Shown: one piece after another, positions 8,543 to 16,276 of the stretch
Numbering within the stretch: the stretch's first letter is position 1
Layout: each line of letters opens with the position of its first letter
Origin: CAZSHB01 sp964606885
GTDB taxonomy: Bacteria > Babelota > Babeliae > Babelales > CAIQNR01
Length of the DNA stretch: 64,000 bases
Reading direction: 5' to 3'
Assembly (NCBI GenBank): GCA_964606885.1
Contig: CAZSHB010000002.1
Span: 1 to 64,000 of the forward strand
The notes under the pieces: model-generated
Seen by the model: the letters and a program-made list of their open reading frames with translations, nothing else
Told to the model about the DNA's origin: nothing
The model's database searches: none
Made by a program: the position numbers and the translations under genes

Positions 8543-11155
8543 TTATACTCGTCCTACCTGCACAATAATCATTTTATCAGTATGTAATATTTTGCGAGCG
8601 GCAGCTTTTACTTCGTCTAACGTAATAGCGTTAATTACCCGCGCTCGTTTATCAAAATAATCATGACCCAATTTAAAACGATCAATACCTAAAAAGGCGT
8701 TTGCCATGCGACCATTAGAAGAAAAGTTCTCTGTTTGGCTATTAATAATAGACTGCTTAGCATCATACAATTCATCTTCTGTAAGAGTATCAATCACTGT
8801 ATTAATCGTATTACTAATAGCGTCTTTTGCTTCTTGTAGTTTATCAAGAGAAACAATTGTTTTTACAAACACCATACCTGGCTCTTCATCAGCACCAGCA
8901 ATAAGTGATCCACCAATAGTATAAAAAAGACCGGTCTGTTCACGTAACGCAAACAAACGCGTACTCATAGATCCTGAACAAAAAATCTGATCAAAAAGTA
9001 ACAATTTATCATGATCAGGATGTAAACGATCAACCGATAGTCCTGCAAATGCTACTACTACTTGATCACGGTTAATAGCATGATTAATAACAGCAGACTT
9101 AATAGGCGCAAGCGGAGTCATAATAGATTTTTCAATCTTATCCCCTTTCCATGAACCTAACGCTTTTTCAAGTTCAGCACGTACATCATACCCACTACAA
9201 TCTCCTACCAGTGCTATTCTTGTACCATCCGGAGAGAATGTTTTTTTATAAAAATCAACCAAATCAGCACGCTTAAGAGCAGCTAAAGACTCAAAAGAAC
9301 CGCGACTATTTTTACTATACGGATGTCCTTTATAAATAGTTTGGCGAACAATATGTCCTATAAATTCGGATGGTTCATCCCAATAACTACGCAGATCAGA
9401 AAGTAAACGTGCACGTACTTTTTCTATATCAGCAGCATCTAACGTTGCATGTTCTAAAACATCTCTTAAAAATAAAAGGGCTTTTGGTAAATCCTCTTTA
9501 AGTAGACTCATAGAAATCAACCCGGACTGTGCGCCCATAGAGATACCATACTGCTCCAATTCTTGAGCAAATGTTTGACCAGGATAATTTTTTGTCCCTT
9601 CAAACAGCAAAGCGCTCACAAACGTATAAATACCCGCTTTATCTACCGGCTCGTCAAACGAACGGACTTTTAAAGATAATAAAATATCTATCTTAGGTAA
9701 GTTTTTATTATCAAACGCAAATACGGTTACACCATTAGAGAGTGTATATTCTTGAGGCTTGTGGAAACAAAACTCTTTAGGATCTTTTGCTGTTATGGTT
9801 TTTGCATATTCAATGTCTTCAACTTCCGATTCTCGTACACGGCCATCTAAAATACGGGCATCTTCTTGATCAGAAAGTAATTGTAATGCCTGCCATATTT
9901 GCCCGTCGCCATCAGCAAGAGAGACCACCTTACCATCATGCATCATAGAAGCATGGAAGTAAGTATGTAATAGATCAGAAATTTCTTGTTCTACTTGTTT
10001 TTCTGGATAATTAAGACAGGTAAACAAATAGTTTTCATCGCCTGTCATGAGATAGCTAGTCGCAATTTCTGTTGCTTGTTTATGTGTCTTTTCAAGCAAT
10101 GTTAACAACCCAATTTTAGTTTGTTTAATTGCTTTAATAAGCTCTTTTTTAGGAATAGACTTTTTAAGCTTTTCTATTTCTTGTGTAATTATTTCATCAA
10201 TAGCATCAGTGTCTTCTATATTTTTTGGTTGATAATAAAAGAAGAATACTGTCGCATCTTCAAGTTGATATGCAAAAGTCTGGAAACTATCAACCAACTG
10301 TTTTTCTTCTACTAAAATTTTAGAAAGTAACGAACTTTTACCACCTCCAAGAAGCCACGCAAGCACGTCAACTGCATACTTATTACCGGTCTTTAAACCT
10401 GGCAACACGAGACCTTTAAGCACTTCGGGTTGTTGCACATCACGGCGCACAGTAACTGAGCTAGCTACCAAATCTTGACCATGATAAAACTCTTCTTTTT
10501 TATACGTAGGGTCAGCCTTTAAAGGAGCAAAATAATGTTCCGCTTGCGCAAATACTTCTTCTGGAGTTACATCACCAACAACAACAAGTGTTGCATTGTT
10601 TGGCACATAATGGCGTTGGTAAAAATTAAAAAGTATTTGCCTGTCAACTGACCAAAGATCCTGTTTAAACCCTATAATTGGATACTTATACGGATGATCA
10701 TAAAAAATACCGGCAAACATTTTATGAATAAGTGTGTCGATATAGTCATCTTTATACATTTTAAGTTCTTGAATAACTGCTTTTAATTCAGAATTAAGCA
10801 TTTGCTCATCAAAGCGACAATTGCGCATACAATCAGACAACAAAAAGAAGCCTTCTTGCCAATTTTGTGTTGGAAAATCAAATACATAAGCGGTGTAATC
10901 ATAACTAGTAAAAGCATTGGTATAGGCAGATAATTTATGACTGACTACGTTAATATCAGATTCAGAAAGCGTATCCGTACCTTTAAAAATCATATGTTCT
11001 ATAAGATGCGCAAGTCCTTTTTCTCCAGATTTCTCATCTTTAGAACCGACATGGTACCAAAGCTGCATAGACACTTTAGGAATATCAGTTACCGGGCGAA
11101 CTAAAACAGTCAGACCATTAAGGAGTATTTTTTTATAAACCAAAGGAATATGCAT
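8543..11155 (-). CDS. Zinc protease, M16 (pitrilysin/insulinase) family, two-unit form
   Basis: M16 proteases degrade peptides inside a clam-shell chamber. From the ATG at 11155 (AGGATC upstream) the protein has 870 residues. A TTG 60 bases further upstream has no ribosome-binding site. The N-terminal half has the inverted zinc motif HLIEH (in GLAHLIEHMIFKG) and the downstream ELKAVIQE glutamate, so it should be active. The C-terminal half repeats the fold (TFVSALLFEGTKNYPG) without the zinc ligands, as usual for the inactive partner. No clear signal peptide is seen from the chosen start. Two fused M16 units are found in PqqL- and YmxG-like zinc proteases. It is the first gene of an operon with the MutY-like glycosylase. 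Confidence 0.9.
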   Translation of the reverse strand: MHIPLVYKKILLNGLTVLVRPVTDIPKVSMQLWYHVGSKDEKSGEKGLAHLIEHMIFKGTDTLSESDINVVSHKLSAYTNAFTSYDYTAYVFDFPTQNWQEGFFLLSDCMRNCRFDEQMLNSELKAVIQELKMYKDDYIDTLIHKMFAGIFYDHPYKYPIIGFKQDLWSVDRQILFNFYQRHYVPNNATLVVVGDVTPEEVFAQAEHYFAPLKADPTYKKEEFYHGQDLVASSVTVRRDVQQPEVLKGLVLPGLKTGNKYAVDVLAWLLGGGKSSLLSKILVEEKQLVDSFQTFAYQLEDATVFFFYYQPKNIEDTDAIDEIITQEIEKLKKSIPKKELIKAIKQTKIGLLTLLEKTHKQATEIATSYLMTGDENYLFTCLNYPEKQVEQEISDLLHTYFHASMMHDGKVVSLADGDGQIWQALQLLSDQEDARILDGRVRESEVEDIEYAKTITAKDPKEFCFHKPQEYTLSNGVTVFAFDNKNLPKIDILLSLKVRSFDEPVDKAGIYTFVSALLFEGTKNYPGQTFAQELEQYGISMGAQSGLISMSLLKEDLPKALLFLRDVLEHATLDAADIEKVRARLLSDLRSYWDEPSEFIGHIVRQTIYKGHPYSKNSRGSFESLAALKRADLVDFYKKTFSPDGTRIALVGDCSGYDVRAELEKALGSWKGDKIEKSIMTPLAPIKSAVINHAINRDQVVVAFAGLSVDRLHPDHDKLLLFDQIFCSGSMSTRLFALREQTGLFYTIGGSLIAGADEEPGMVFVKTIVSLDKLQEAKDAISNTINTVIDTLTEDELYDAKQSIINSQTENFSSNGRMANAFLGIDRFKLGHDYFDKRARVINAITLDEVKAAARKILHTDKMIIVQVGRV

Positions 11156-11347
11156 ACGTATGATCCTAATTTTAGAGAGAATAAACACTGAAAAAGCAGG
11201 CAACAGTATACTCAACAGGATCTTTTTTTAAAAGATAACAATATTCATCCTATGGCAACGTTTATTTTCAAATGAAAAAAATTATATTAAAATAACTTAC
11301 TCCGCTTTATTTATTTATTTTCAATACTATTACTTATTGTATATTGC

Positions 11348-12454
11348 ATGTTTTACAATTTTCCAAAAACACCCCTTTACGCACCCCTTTTGGGATTAAT
11401 AGCCGGCATCTTAATCGGCTATTTACCTTTAACAGTGCCTGTAGGCGGTGCAGCTGTATGCTTGCTCGCTTTAAGTCTTATTTTAGGCCAAAACCATCTC
11501 TCCTTTAAAAAAACTGCTCGTCTATTAATGCTGTTTTTTTGTGCCGGCGCAGCTATCACCATCTACAAAAACAGACCGCTAGAATTTCCGCCTAGCTTTA
11601 ACTGGTACACGTATACCGTCATTAATATGGAAAAAGCACAAAGTGACGACTGGCCCTACAAAATAACACTCCAAACAGTACCTAAAAAATGGTGGGAACC
11701 ATCATATGTTTTTCTTTTATATTGCAGATATAAACCGTTTTTTAAAGTGGGCGACGTAATAAAAATTCCCGAACTACAGATTAAACCCCCAGGTGATCCT
11801 TACTTTTCTTTATATTTTAAAAAAGAAGGTATTGATGCGACCGCCTTTCTTTTTTGTCTTAAAGCATACACACGCGAAACACCCCGATTTAGCTTTGTAC
11901 GATGGGTACACAAGATGAAACAATACTGCATCACCTCTACAAAAAATGTTCTTTCTCCTGAAACATACGCACTGTTTTTATCCGTATTTTTAGGCAATAA
12001 AGACGAACAAAAACAGTCGCTTGAACATATCCGACCACTTTTTCTTAATTGGGGGCTTGCGCATCAACTTGCTCGTGCTGGATTACATTTACTCTTTCTT
12101 ATTCCCCTGCTTGTGCTACTTGTAAGCATTTTACCCCTTCCATTTTTTATTAAAGAGCTGCTAATGATATCCACGGTTGGCATCTATGCGCTTCTTTCTT
12201 GGACAAGTATTCCCTTTTTACGTGCATGTTGTTGTTTTTTAATTTTACGAACAACTATGTTGTTTTCATTCTTTATGCCATCGGTGCATATACTACTTTT
12301 AACAGCACTTCTTGTACTTGCGCATAATCCGCTACAACTCTTTTGTTTAGATTTTCAACTGAGCTTCTTTTTATCTCTTTCGCTCCTATGGATAAACCAT
12401 ATCCATCATGCAAGAAGCATGAATGATAAAAAAACCTTGATCTACAAAAAATAA
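11348..12454 (+). CDS. ComEC/Rec2-like membrane protein, shortened at the C-terminus
   Basis: The protein has 368 residues. Two to three N-terminal membrane helices are followed by an OB-like soluble part and a second membrane block. GLAHQLARAGLHL matches the competence-domain signature (usually GLSHLLAISGLH), and DFQLSFFLSLSLLW matches the later QLSF motif. ComEC forms the inner-membrane channel that imports single-stranded DNA. The gene stops soon after the QLSF helix, so the rest of the competence domain and the C-terminal metallo-beta-lactamase domain are missing. No remnant of them is visible downstream, where a C11 protease begins 46 bases later. It may be a reduced channel or a decaying gene. 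No clear ribosome-binding site precedes the ATG. Confidence 0.7.
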   Translation: MFYNFPKTPLYAPLLGLIAGILIGYLPLTVPVGGAAVCLLALSLILGQNHLSFKKTARLLMLFFCAGAAITIYKNRPLEFPPSFNWYTYTVINMEKAQSDDWPYKITLQTVPKKWWEPSYVFLLYCRYKPFFKVGDVIKIPELQIKPPGDPYFSLYFKKEGIDATAFLFCLKAYTRETPRFSFVRWVHKMKQYCITSTKNVLSPETYALFLSVFLGNKDEQKQSLEHIRPLFLNWGLAHQLARAGLHLLFLIPLLVLLVSILPLPFFIKELLMISTVGIYALLSWTSIPFLRACCCFLILRTTMLFSFFMPSVHILLLTALLVLAHNPLQLFCLDFQLSFFLSLSLLWINHIHHARSMNDKKTLIYKK

Positions 12455-12500
12455 AATCCTTAGAGTGGACCCCGCTTTATTCAACGTAAAAAGGAGCTCT

Positions 12501-13874
12501 ATGAAGAAGATATTATTACTGACGCTGACAATCGTAAACCTGATCAGTCCATCACGCCTCCTAGGCTATGAGATCCAGCCGCACGATGCACGTGCCAAAG
12601 AAATTTTTTACATCGATCCAGCAGCAAACTCTCAACCAAAAAAATCATGGACCTTTATTGTGTACATGGCATCTGATAACAATCTCTTCCATTTCACTAA
12701 ACACAATCTTGATGGTATGAAAAAAGTTGGCTCAAACAACAACATCAACATTCTCGTACAAATGGATCCAATAGGTATAACGGGCAAAACGAAAAGATTA
12801 TATATTGGGCAAAACAAAATTTATCAAGTCAATACAAACCACTCATCTGCTTTTGAAAAACAAGATGCAGGCAGCGCACAAACATTAATCGACTGCTGCA
12901 CATGGGCCATTCAAAACTACCCTGCTGATAACTACGCATTAGTTTTATGGAATCACGGATCAGGAATTTTAGATAACGTTGGCGGTAAACTTGTAAACGC
13001 TAGCGAACTCTTTAGATACAATCCGGAAACAGGCCTACTTGAATTGGACCGCTCAATCAGTTTTTTAAGCTACGTACAGGCCCGTGAACACAAACGAGGC
13101 GTCTGTTTTAGCGACACTTACGGAACCTTCTTAACAAACCAAAAATTGGAATACGCACTTTCAGAAATCATCAAAATGTTACCGAAAAAGAAGTTCGATG
13201 TTATCGGCTTTGATGCATGCTTAATGGCTATGACAGAAATTGCAAACCTTCTTAAGCCGTATGCAAGCTTCATGGCTGGATCTGAAGAAGTTGAACTTGG
13301 CACTGGATGGGCATACGATTTAGTACTTGAACCATTCACACGCAAAACATTAACACCTCAAGAATTTGCTGTGCAAATCACTAACGCATTCCAATCATTC
13401 TACAAAGGCGTTACCCAAGACTACACCTACTCATGTATCGATCTTTCACAAATCAACATGCTCGAAAAGGCACTTAATACCGTATGTTCAGACCTTATTG
13501 AAGCACTCACCTACCAAGAATATGATAGCGTATACCGCACCTTGAGATCATGCCGCGCAAAACAAGTATGCACCCACTTTTCAGAACCTTCATATATTGA
13601 CCTTGATCATTTTATGAAAAATATTTTTGAGAGCATCCCCCTTATGACACTCAGCAATGGTAAAGCATACATTAAAGAAAACCTTAAGCAGTCTATTAAC
13701 GCATTGCGTGGCGCTCTAAGAATTGCTGTTGTAAAAAGTGTAACAGGCACTAACGTTACAAACGCAAAAGGTCTTGCAATTTATTTCCCTTCTTACAGTA
13801 TTGACAAAACTTATTACAAAACCCCTTTTGCTACTGAAACTAAATGGATAAGCTTTTTACAAAAAGCTCTGTAA
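12501..13874 (+). CDS. Secreted clostripain-like cysteine protease (peptidase C11), copy 1
   Basis: C11 enzymes cut after Arg or Lys. AAGGAG just before the ATG at 12501 fixes the start. An earlier in-frame ATG at 12465 lacks one and would bury the signal peptide (MKKILLLTLTIVNLISPSRL). The mature part starts with the family motif WTFIVYMASDNNL. The catalytic pair is visible as LWNHGSGILD (His) and IGFDACLMAM (Cys). GSEEVELGTGW is the next conserved block. The 457 residues are normal for the bacterial form. The gene is followed, with a 31-base overlap, by a paralogue. A perfect terminator-like hairpin lies just past its stop. The enzyme probably acts outside the cytoplasm on host or periplasmic proteins. 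Confidence 0.93.
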   Translation: MKKILLLTLTIVNLISPSRLLGYEIQPHDARAKEIFYIDPAANSQPKKSWTFIVYMASDNNLFHFTKHNLDGMKKVGSNNNINILVQMDPIGITGKTKRLYIGQNKIYQVNTNHSSAFEKQDAGSAQTLIDCCTWAIQNYPADNYALVLWNHGSGILDNVGGKLVNASELFRYNPETGLLELDRSISFLSYVQAREHKRGVCFSDTYGTFLTNQKLEYALSEIIKMLPKKKFDVIGFDACLMAMTEIANLLKPYASFMAGSEEVELGTGWAYDLVLEPFTRKTLTPQEFAVQITNAFQSFYKGVTQDYTYSCIDLSQINMLEKALNTVCSDLIEALTYQEYDSVYRTLRSCRAKQVCTHFSEPSYIDLDHFMKNIFESIPLMTLSNGKAYIKENLKQSINALRGALRIAVVKSVTGTNVTNAKGLAIYFPSYSIDKTYYKTPFATETKWISFLQKAL

Positions 13875-15205
13875 TATATAACAAAAAAGCAACAGCATAT
13901 TGGCTTCTTGCCGCATGCTGTTGCTTTTTTAATTATAGCGTTGCACAAGAACAAAAAAAGAGTTGGCTTCTCTTAGTATATATGGCTGCAGATAATGATT
14001 TAGAATCATTCGCAACAAAAAATTTAACACAAATGCAAAACATAGGCAGCACAGAAAATATTCATATCGTCGTACATCTTGCCAGCATAAAAAAAGACAT
14101 AAAAACATCCACACTTTACCATGTGCAACACGGGTCACTTATCACCCTACAAGAACACACATCTGACCAATCAAATGTAGATACGGGCGATCCCCAAACA
14201 CTTGTTAATTTTTGCACCTACGCACTTAAACACTTCCCTGCTGATCACAACGCACTTATATTCTGGAACCACGGTACAGGCATACTAGATCCTACTATTC
14301 ACAATAGAACACCTTACTTACATTTATTCTCACTGAACAAAGCGCGTCACAAACAACGACTCGCAAAAAGCAACATACATGCACTACCTATTGCAACATA
14401 TAATGTTGCACAAAAAGCAATCTGTTTTGATGAAACATCTGGAAATTTTTTAACCGAATCTGATCTTGTAGAAGCACTATCCATAATATGCAACACAGTA
14501 TTACATAAACCATTTGATCTTATAGGTTTTGATGCATGTTTGATGAGCATGATAGAAATTGCAACAACAATTTCGCCTTACGCAACATATCTTGTTGCCT
14601 CTCAAGAAGTAGAATTAGGATGGGGATGGAACTACGAATTCATTTTAAAACCATTTAAACAAGCAAGCATTCAACCAAAAACGTTTGGTATTCATATCGT
14701 CAATTGTTACGCAAAAATGTACGACTTTTTAGATGATTACTCACTCTCTCTTATTGATACAAAACAAGCAATCGCTCTTAAAAATAACACTGATCGCGTT
14801 GCACACATAAGCAACATGCTTTTACAACAAAGCAACAAAGCAACGTTTAAAGATTTAATAAAATTAAGTCGCAACAAACACTTTTGTACTCATTTTGACG
14901 AACCTTCTTTTATTGATCTAACTCATTTTTATCAAAATATTATCACCCATCAAAAGAACTACACACCCGACAATCAAACATCTTTGGCTTTATGGCAAGA
15001 ATTACTAGATACCGTCACTCAAGGTATTACACTTATTACACAAAAAGTAGTGCTCTATAACAAAACAGGCAAAAAAGCGCCTTATGCCCATGGGATATCA
15101 ATTTACTTTCCAGAATATGCTATACACCATTCCTACTTTGATAGTCTGTTTGGGCAAAGCACAGCTTGGCTTTCTTTTTTAAACCTATATCTTCAGGGTG
15201 ACTAA
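13844..15205 (+). CDS. Secreted clostripain-like cysteine protease (peptidase C11), copy 2
   Basis: This is a paralogue of the upstream gene, with WLLLVYMAADNDL, the catalytic His in FWNHGTGILD, the catalytic Cys in IGFDACLMSM, and SQEVELGWGW. It is 453 residues long. The only plausible start is the ATG at 13844, inside the end of copy 1. It gives a 15-residue basic leader before the hydrophobic core YWLLAACCCFF and cleavage near VAQE. Codons 14-29 of this start region form a perfect intrinsic terminator (see 13883-13930), so expression of copy 2 may depend on read-through or on translation disrupting the hairpin. Copy 2 has an insertion of about 40 residues after the His motif compared with many C11 members. 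Confidence 0.88.
   Translation: MDKLFTKSSVIYNKKATAYWLLAACCCFFNYSVAQEQKKSWLLLVYMAADNDLESFATKNLTQMQNIGSTENIHIVVHLASIKKDIKTSTLYHVQHGSLITLQEHTSDQSNVDTGDPQTLVNFCTYALKHFPADHNALIFWNHGTGILDPTIHNRTPYLHLFSLNKARHKQRLAKSNIHALPIATYNVAQKAICFDETSGNFLTESDLVEALSIICNTVLHKPFDLIGFDACLMSMIEIATTISPYATYLVASQEVELGWGWNYEFILKPFKQASIQPKTFGIHIVNCYAKMYDFLDDYSLSLIDTKQAIALKNNTDRVAHISNMLLQQSNKATFKDLIKLSRNKHFCTHFDEPSFIDLTHFYQNIITHQKNYTPDNQTSLALWQELLDTVTQGITLITQKVVLYNKTGKKAPYAHGISIYFPEYAIHHSYFDSLFGQSTAWLSFLNLYLQGD
13883..13930 (+). terminator. Perfect 16-bp intrinsic terminator inside the start of C11 copy 2
   Basis: AAAAAAGCAACAGCAT (13883-13898) pairs without mismatch with ATGCTGTTGCTTTTTT (13915-13930). The 16-base loop contains a further GGC/GCC pair. 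The A-run and T-run flanks are those of a strong terminator. It sits 9 bases after the copy 1 stop codon but inside the signal-peptide codons of copy 2. Confidence 0.85.
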
Positions 15206-15230
15206 CTAACCCCTATTTTCGCCATATGAC

Positions 15231-15806
15231 ATGAATAGAAAACTACTCAAACAAAGCCTTCTTGACGAATTATATGCTCCTTACGGAAACTGCATGTTGT
15301 GCCCTCTGGCTCAAGAAAGAACACACGTCGTTTTTGGCCGAGGGAACCCTGACGCTACCCTTCTTATAGTAGGAGAAGGCCCAGGAAAAGAAGAAGACCT
15401 ACAAGGCCTGCCGTTTGTTGGCAGATCAGGAAAACTCCTTACCAAAGCGCTTAATCAGTTAGAAATTCCACAAGACACGATCTACATAAGCAACATCGTT
15501 AAGTGCCGCCCCCCTCAAAACAGAGCACCATCTCCAGCGGAAGCAACCACCTGCATGAACGCTCTCTTAAATCACCAAATCAAAATCATTCAACCTCGAG
15601 TGATTTGTACACTAGGCGCAACTGCCACTCAGTTTTTACTCAACACCAAGGCTCCCTTAGCAGACTTACGAGGGAAAATCATTGCTTCAACCTTGCAAAT
15701 ACCCATAGTGCCGACTTTTCACCCCGCTTATATCTTAAGAAAACCCTCAGAGCTAGAAAATCTTCTTAAAGATCTCACCTTAGTGAAAAATAGCTTTTTA
15801 CTTTAA
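15231..15806 (+). CDS. Uracil-DNA glycosylase, family 4 (iron-sulfur type)
   Basis: This enzyme removes uracil from DNA at the first step of base-excision repair. Its 191 residues carry the family-4 motifs GEGPGKEEDLQGLPFVG (48-64) and FHPAYILR near the C-terminus. Four cysteines that hold a 4Fe-4S cluster are in place: C21 and C24 in NCMLC, C92 in VKCRPP and C108. The N-terminal region is slightly longer than the minimal form. The ribosome-binding site is poor. The gene lies immediately left of the proposed replication origin. Confidence 0.93.
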   Translation: MNRKLLKQSLLDELYAPYGNCMLCPLAQERTHVVFGRGNPDATLLIVGEGPGKEEDLQGLPFVGRSGKLLTKALNQLEIPQDTIYISNIVKCRPPQNRAPSPAEATTCMNALLNHQIKIIQPRVICTLGATATQFLLNTKAPLADLRGKIIASTLQIPIVPTFHPAYILRKPSELENLLKDLTLVKNSFLL

Positions 15807-15836
15807 TCCTTTTAATACATATTGAAAAAAAACAAT

Positions 15837-15878
15837 TGTGGATAAGTGGTGGACAACTGGTGGATAAGTGGTGGACAA
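15837..15878 (-). repeat. Left DnaA-box array, four boxes at 11-bp spacing
   Basis: Read on the plus strand: TGTGGATAA (15837), GGTGGACAA (15848), GGTGGATAA (15859) and GGTGGACAA (15870). Each starts exactly 11 bases after the one before. All are in the same orientation, the reverse complement of TTATCCAC(A/C) or TTGTCCACC. Confidence 0.85.
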
Positions 15879-15980
15879 CTCAAAAGTACCCCTTGGCTAC
15901 CCCCTTAAAAGACCTTCCTATAGGGAATATTCCTTAGGACATCCTTCCAAAAAGCCTGCCAGATCGAAACTTGAAAAAAG

Positions 15981-16022
15981 TTATCCACCACTTATCCACC
16001 ACTTATCCACCAGTTGTCCACA
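15981..16022 (+). repeat. Right DnaA-box array, four boxes at 11-bp spacing
   Basis: TTATCCACC at 15981, 15992 and 16003 and TTGTCCACA at 16014 are again exactly 11 bases apart, in the orientation opposite to the left array. Together the two arrays form an imperfect inverted repeat with 102 bases between them. Confidence 0.85.
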
Positions 16023-16080
16023 ATTTCTTTAAACAAGAAAAGCCTTTTAAATACGATGTTTTTTGGCAAAAAAGAGCGAG

Positions 16081-16118
16081 TTATCCACAATTTTGCCCTC
16101 CACCTATTATTATTAGTA
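16081..16118 (+). promoter_or_regulatory. DnaA box plus DnaA-trio-like tract (candidate basal unwinding site)
   Basis: A perfect consensus box TTATCCACA (16081-16089) is followed by a spacer that turns GC-rich (GCCCTCCACC) and then by CTA TTA TTA TTA GTA (16104-16118). The complementary strand reads 3'-GAT-AAT-AAT-AAT, which fits the DnaA-trio motif described for bacterial origins. AT-rich DNA follows. Confidence 0.65.
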
Positions 16119-16276
16119 TCTTAAAAGATATTTATTACAGGATAATAAGACCAAGTCTTTTTTTCTGGGCACCTAAAACGCAGAGGTACCTTCTCTTTTT
16201 TTAAATGCTGTGGTATCTTTGGCCTATTGTTAAGAATAGTTATAACAACGTATATGAAATTGTAGGACCTACCTTC

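Larger units (their letters stand above)
15807..16276. other. oriC: Putative chromosomal replication origin (oriC)
   Basis: This 470-base stretch has no credible gene. It contains nine DnaA-box-like 9-mers: four in a left array, four in an inverted right array and one solitary consensus TTATCCACA. A GC-rich spacer follows the last box, then a CTA/TTA triplet tract and an AT-rich stretch (about 16104-16145) that would suit duplex opening. Sampled base counts show C>G on the plus strand to the left and G>C to the right, as expected where two leading strands diverge. dnaA, dnaN and gyrB are not adjacent. The neighbours are a uracil-DNA glycosylase and nusA. The call rests on sequence pattern only. 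Confidence 0.8.

Noticed and set aside
11156..11215. N-terminal extension of the M16 protease from a TTG start
   Set aside because: No ribosome-binding site. The ATG at 11155 has one at normal spacing and starts the conserved domain.
15971..16204. 77-codon open frame starting at a TTG
   Set aside because: It lies across the DnaA-box array, has no ribosome-binding site, and its residues (for example repeats of HHLST) simply reflect the boxes.
16205..16276. 24-residue N-terminal extension of NusA
   Set aside because: The residues do not match NusA, and the GTG at 16277 has an AGGA site and gives the normal N-terminus.
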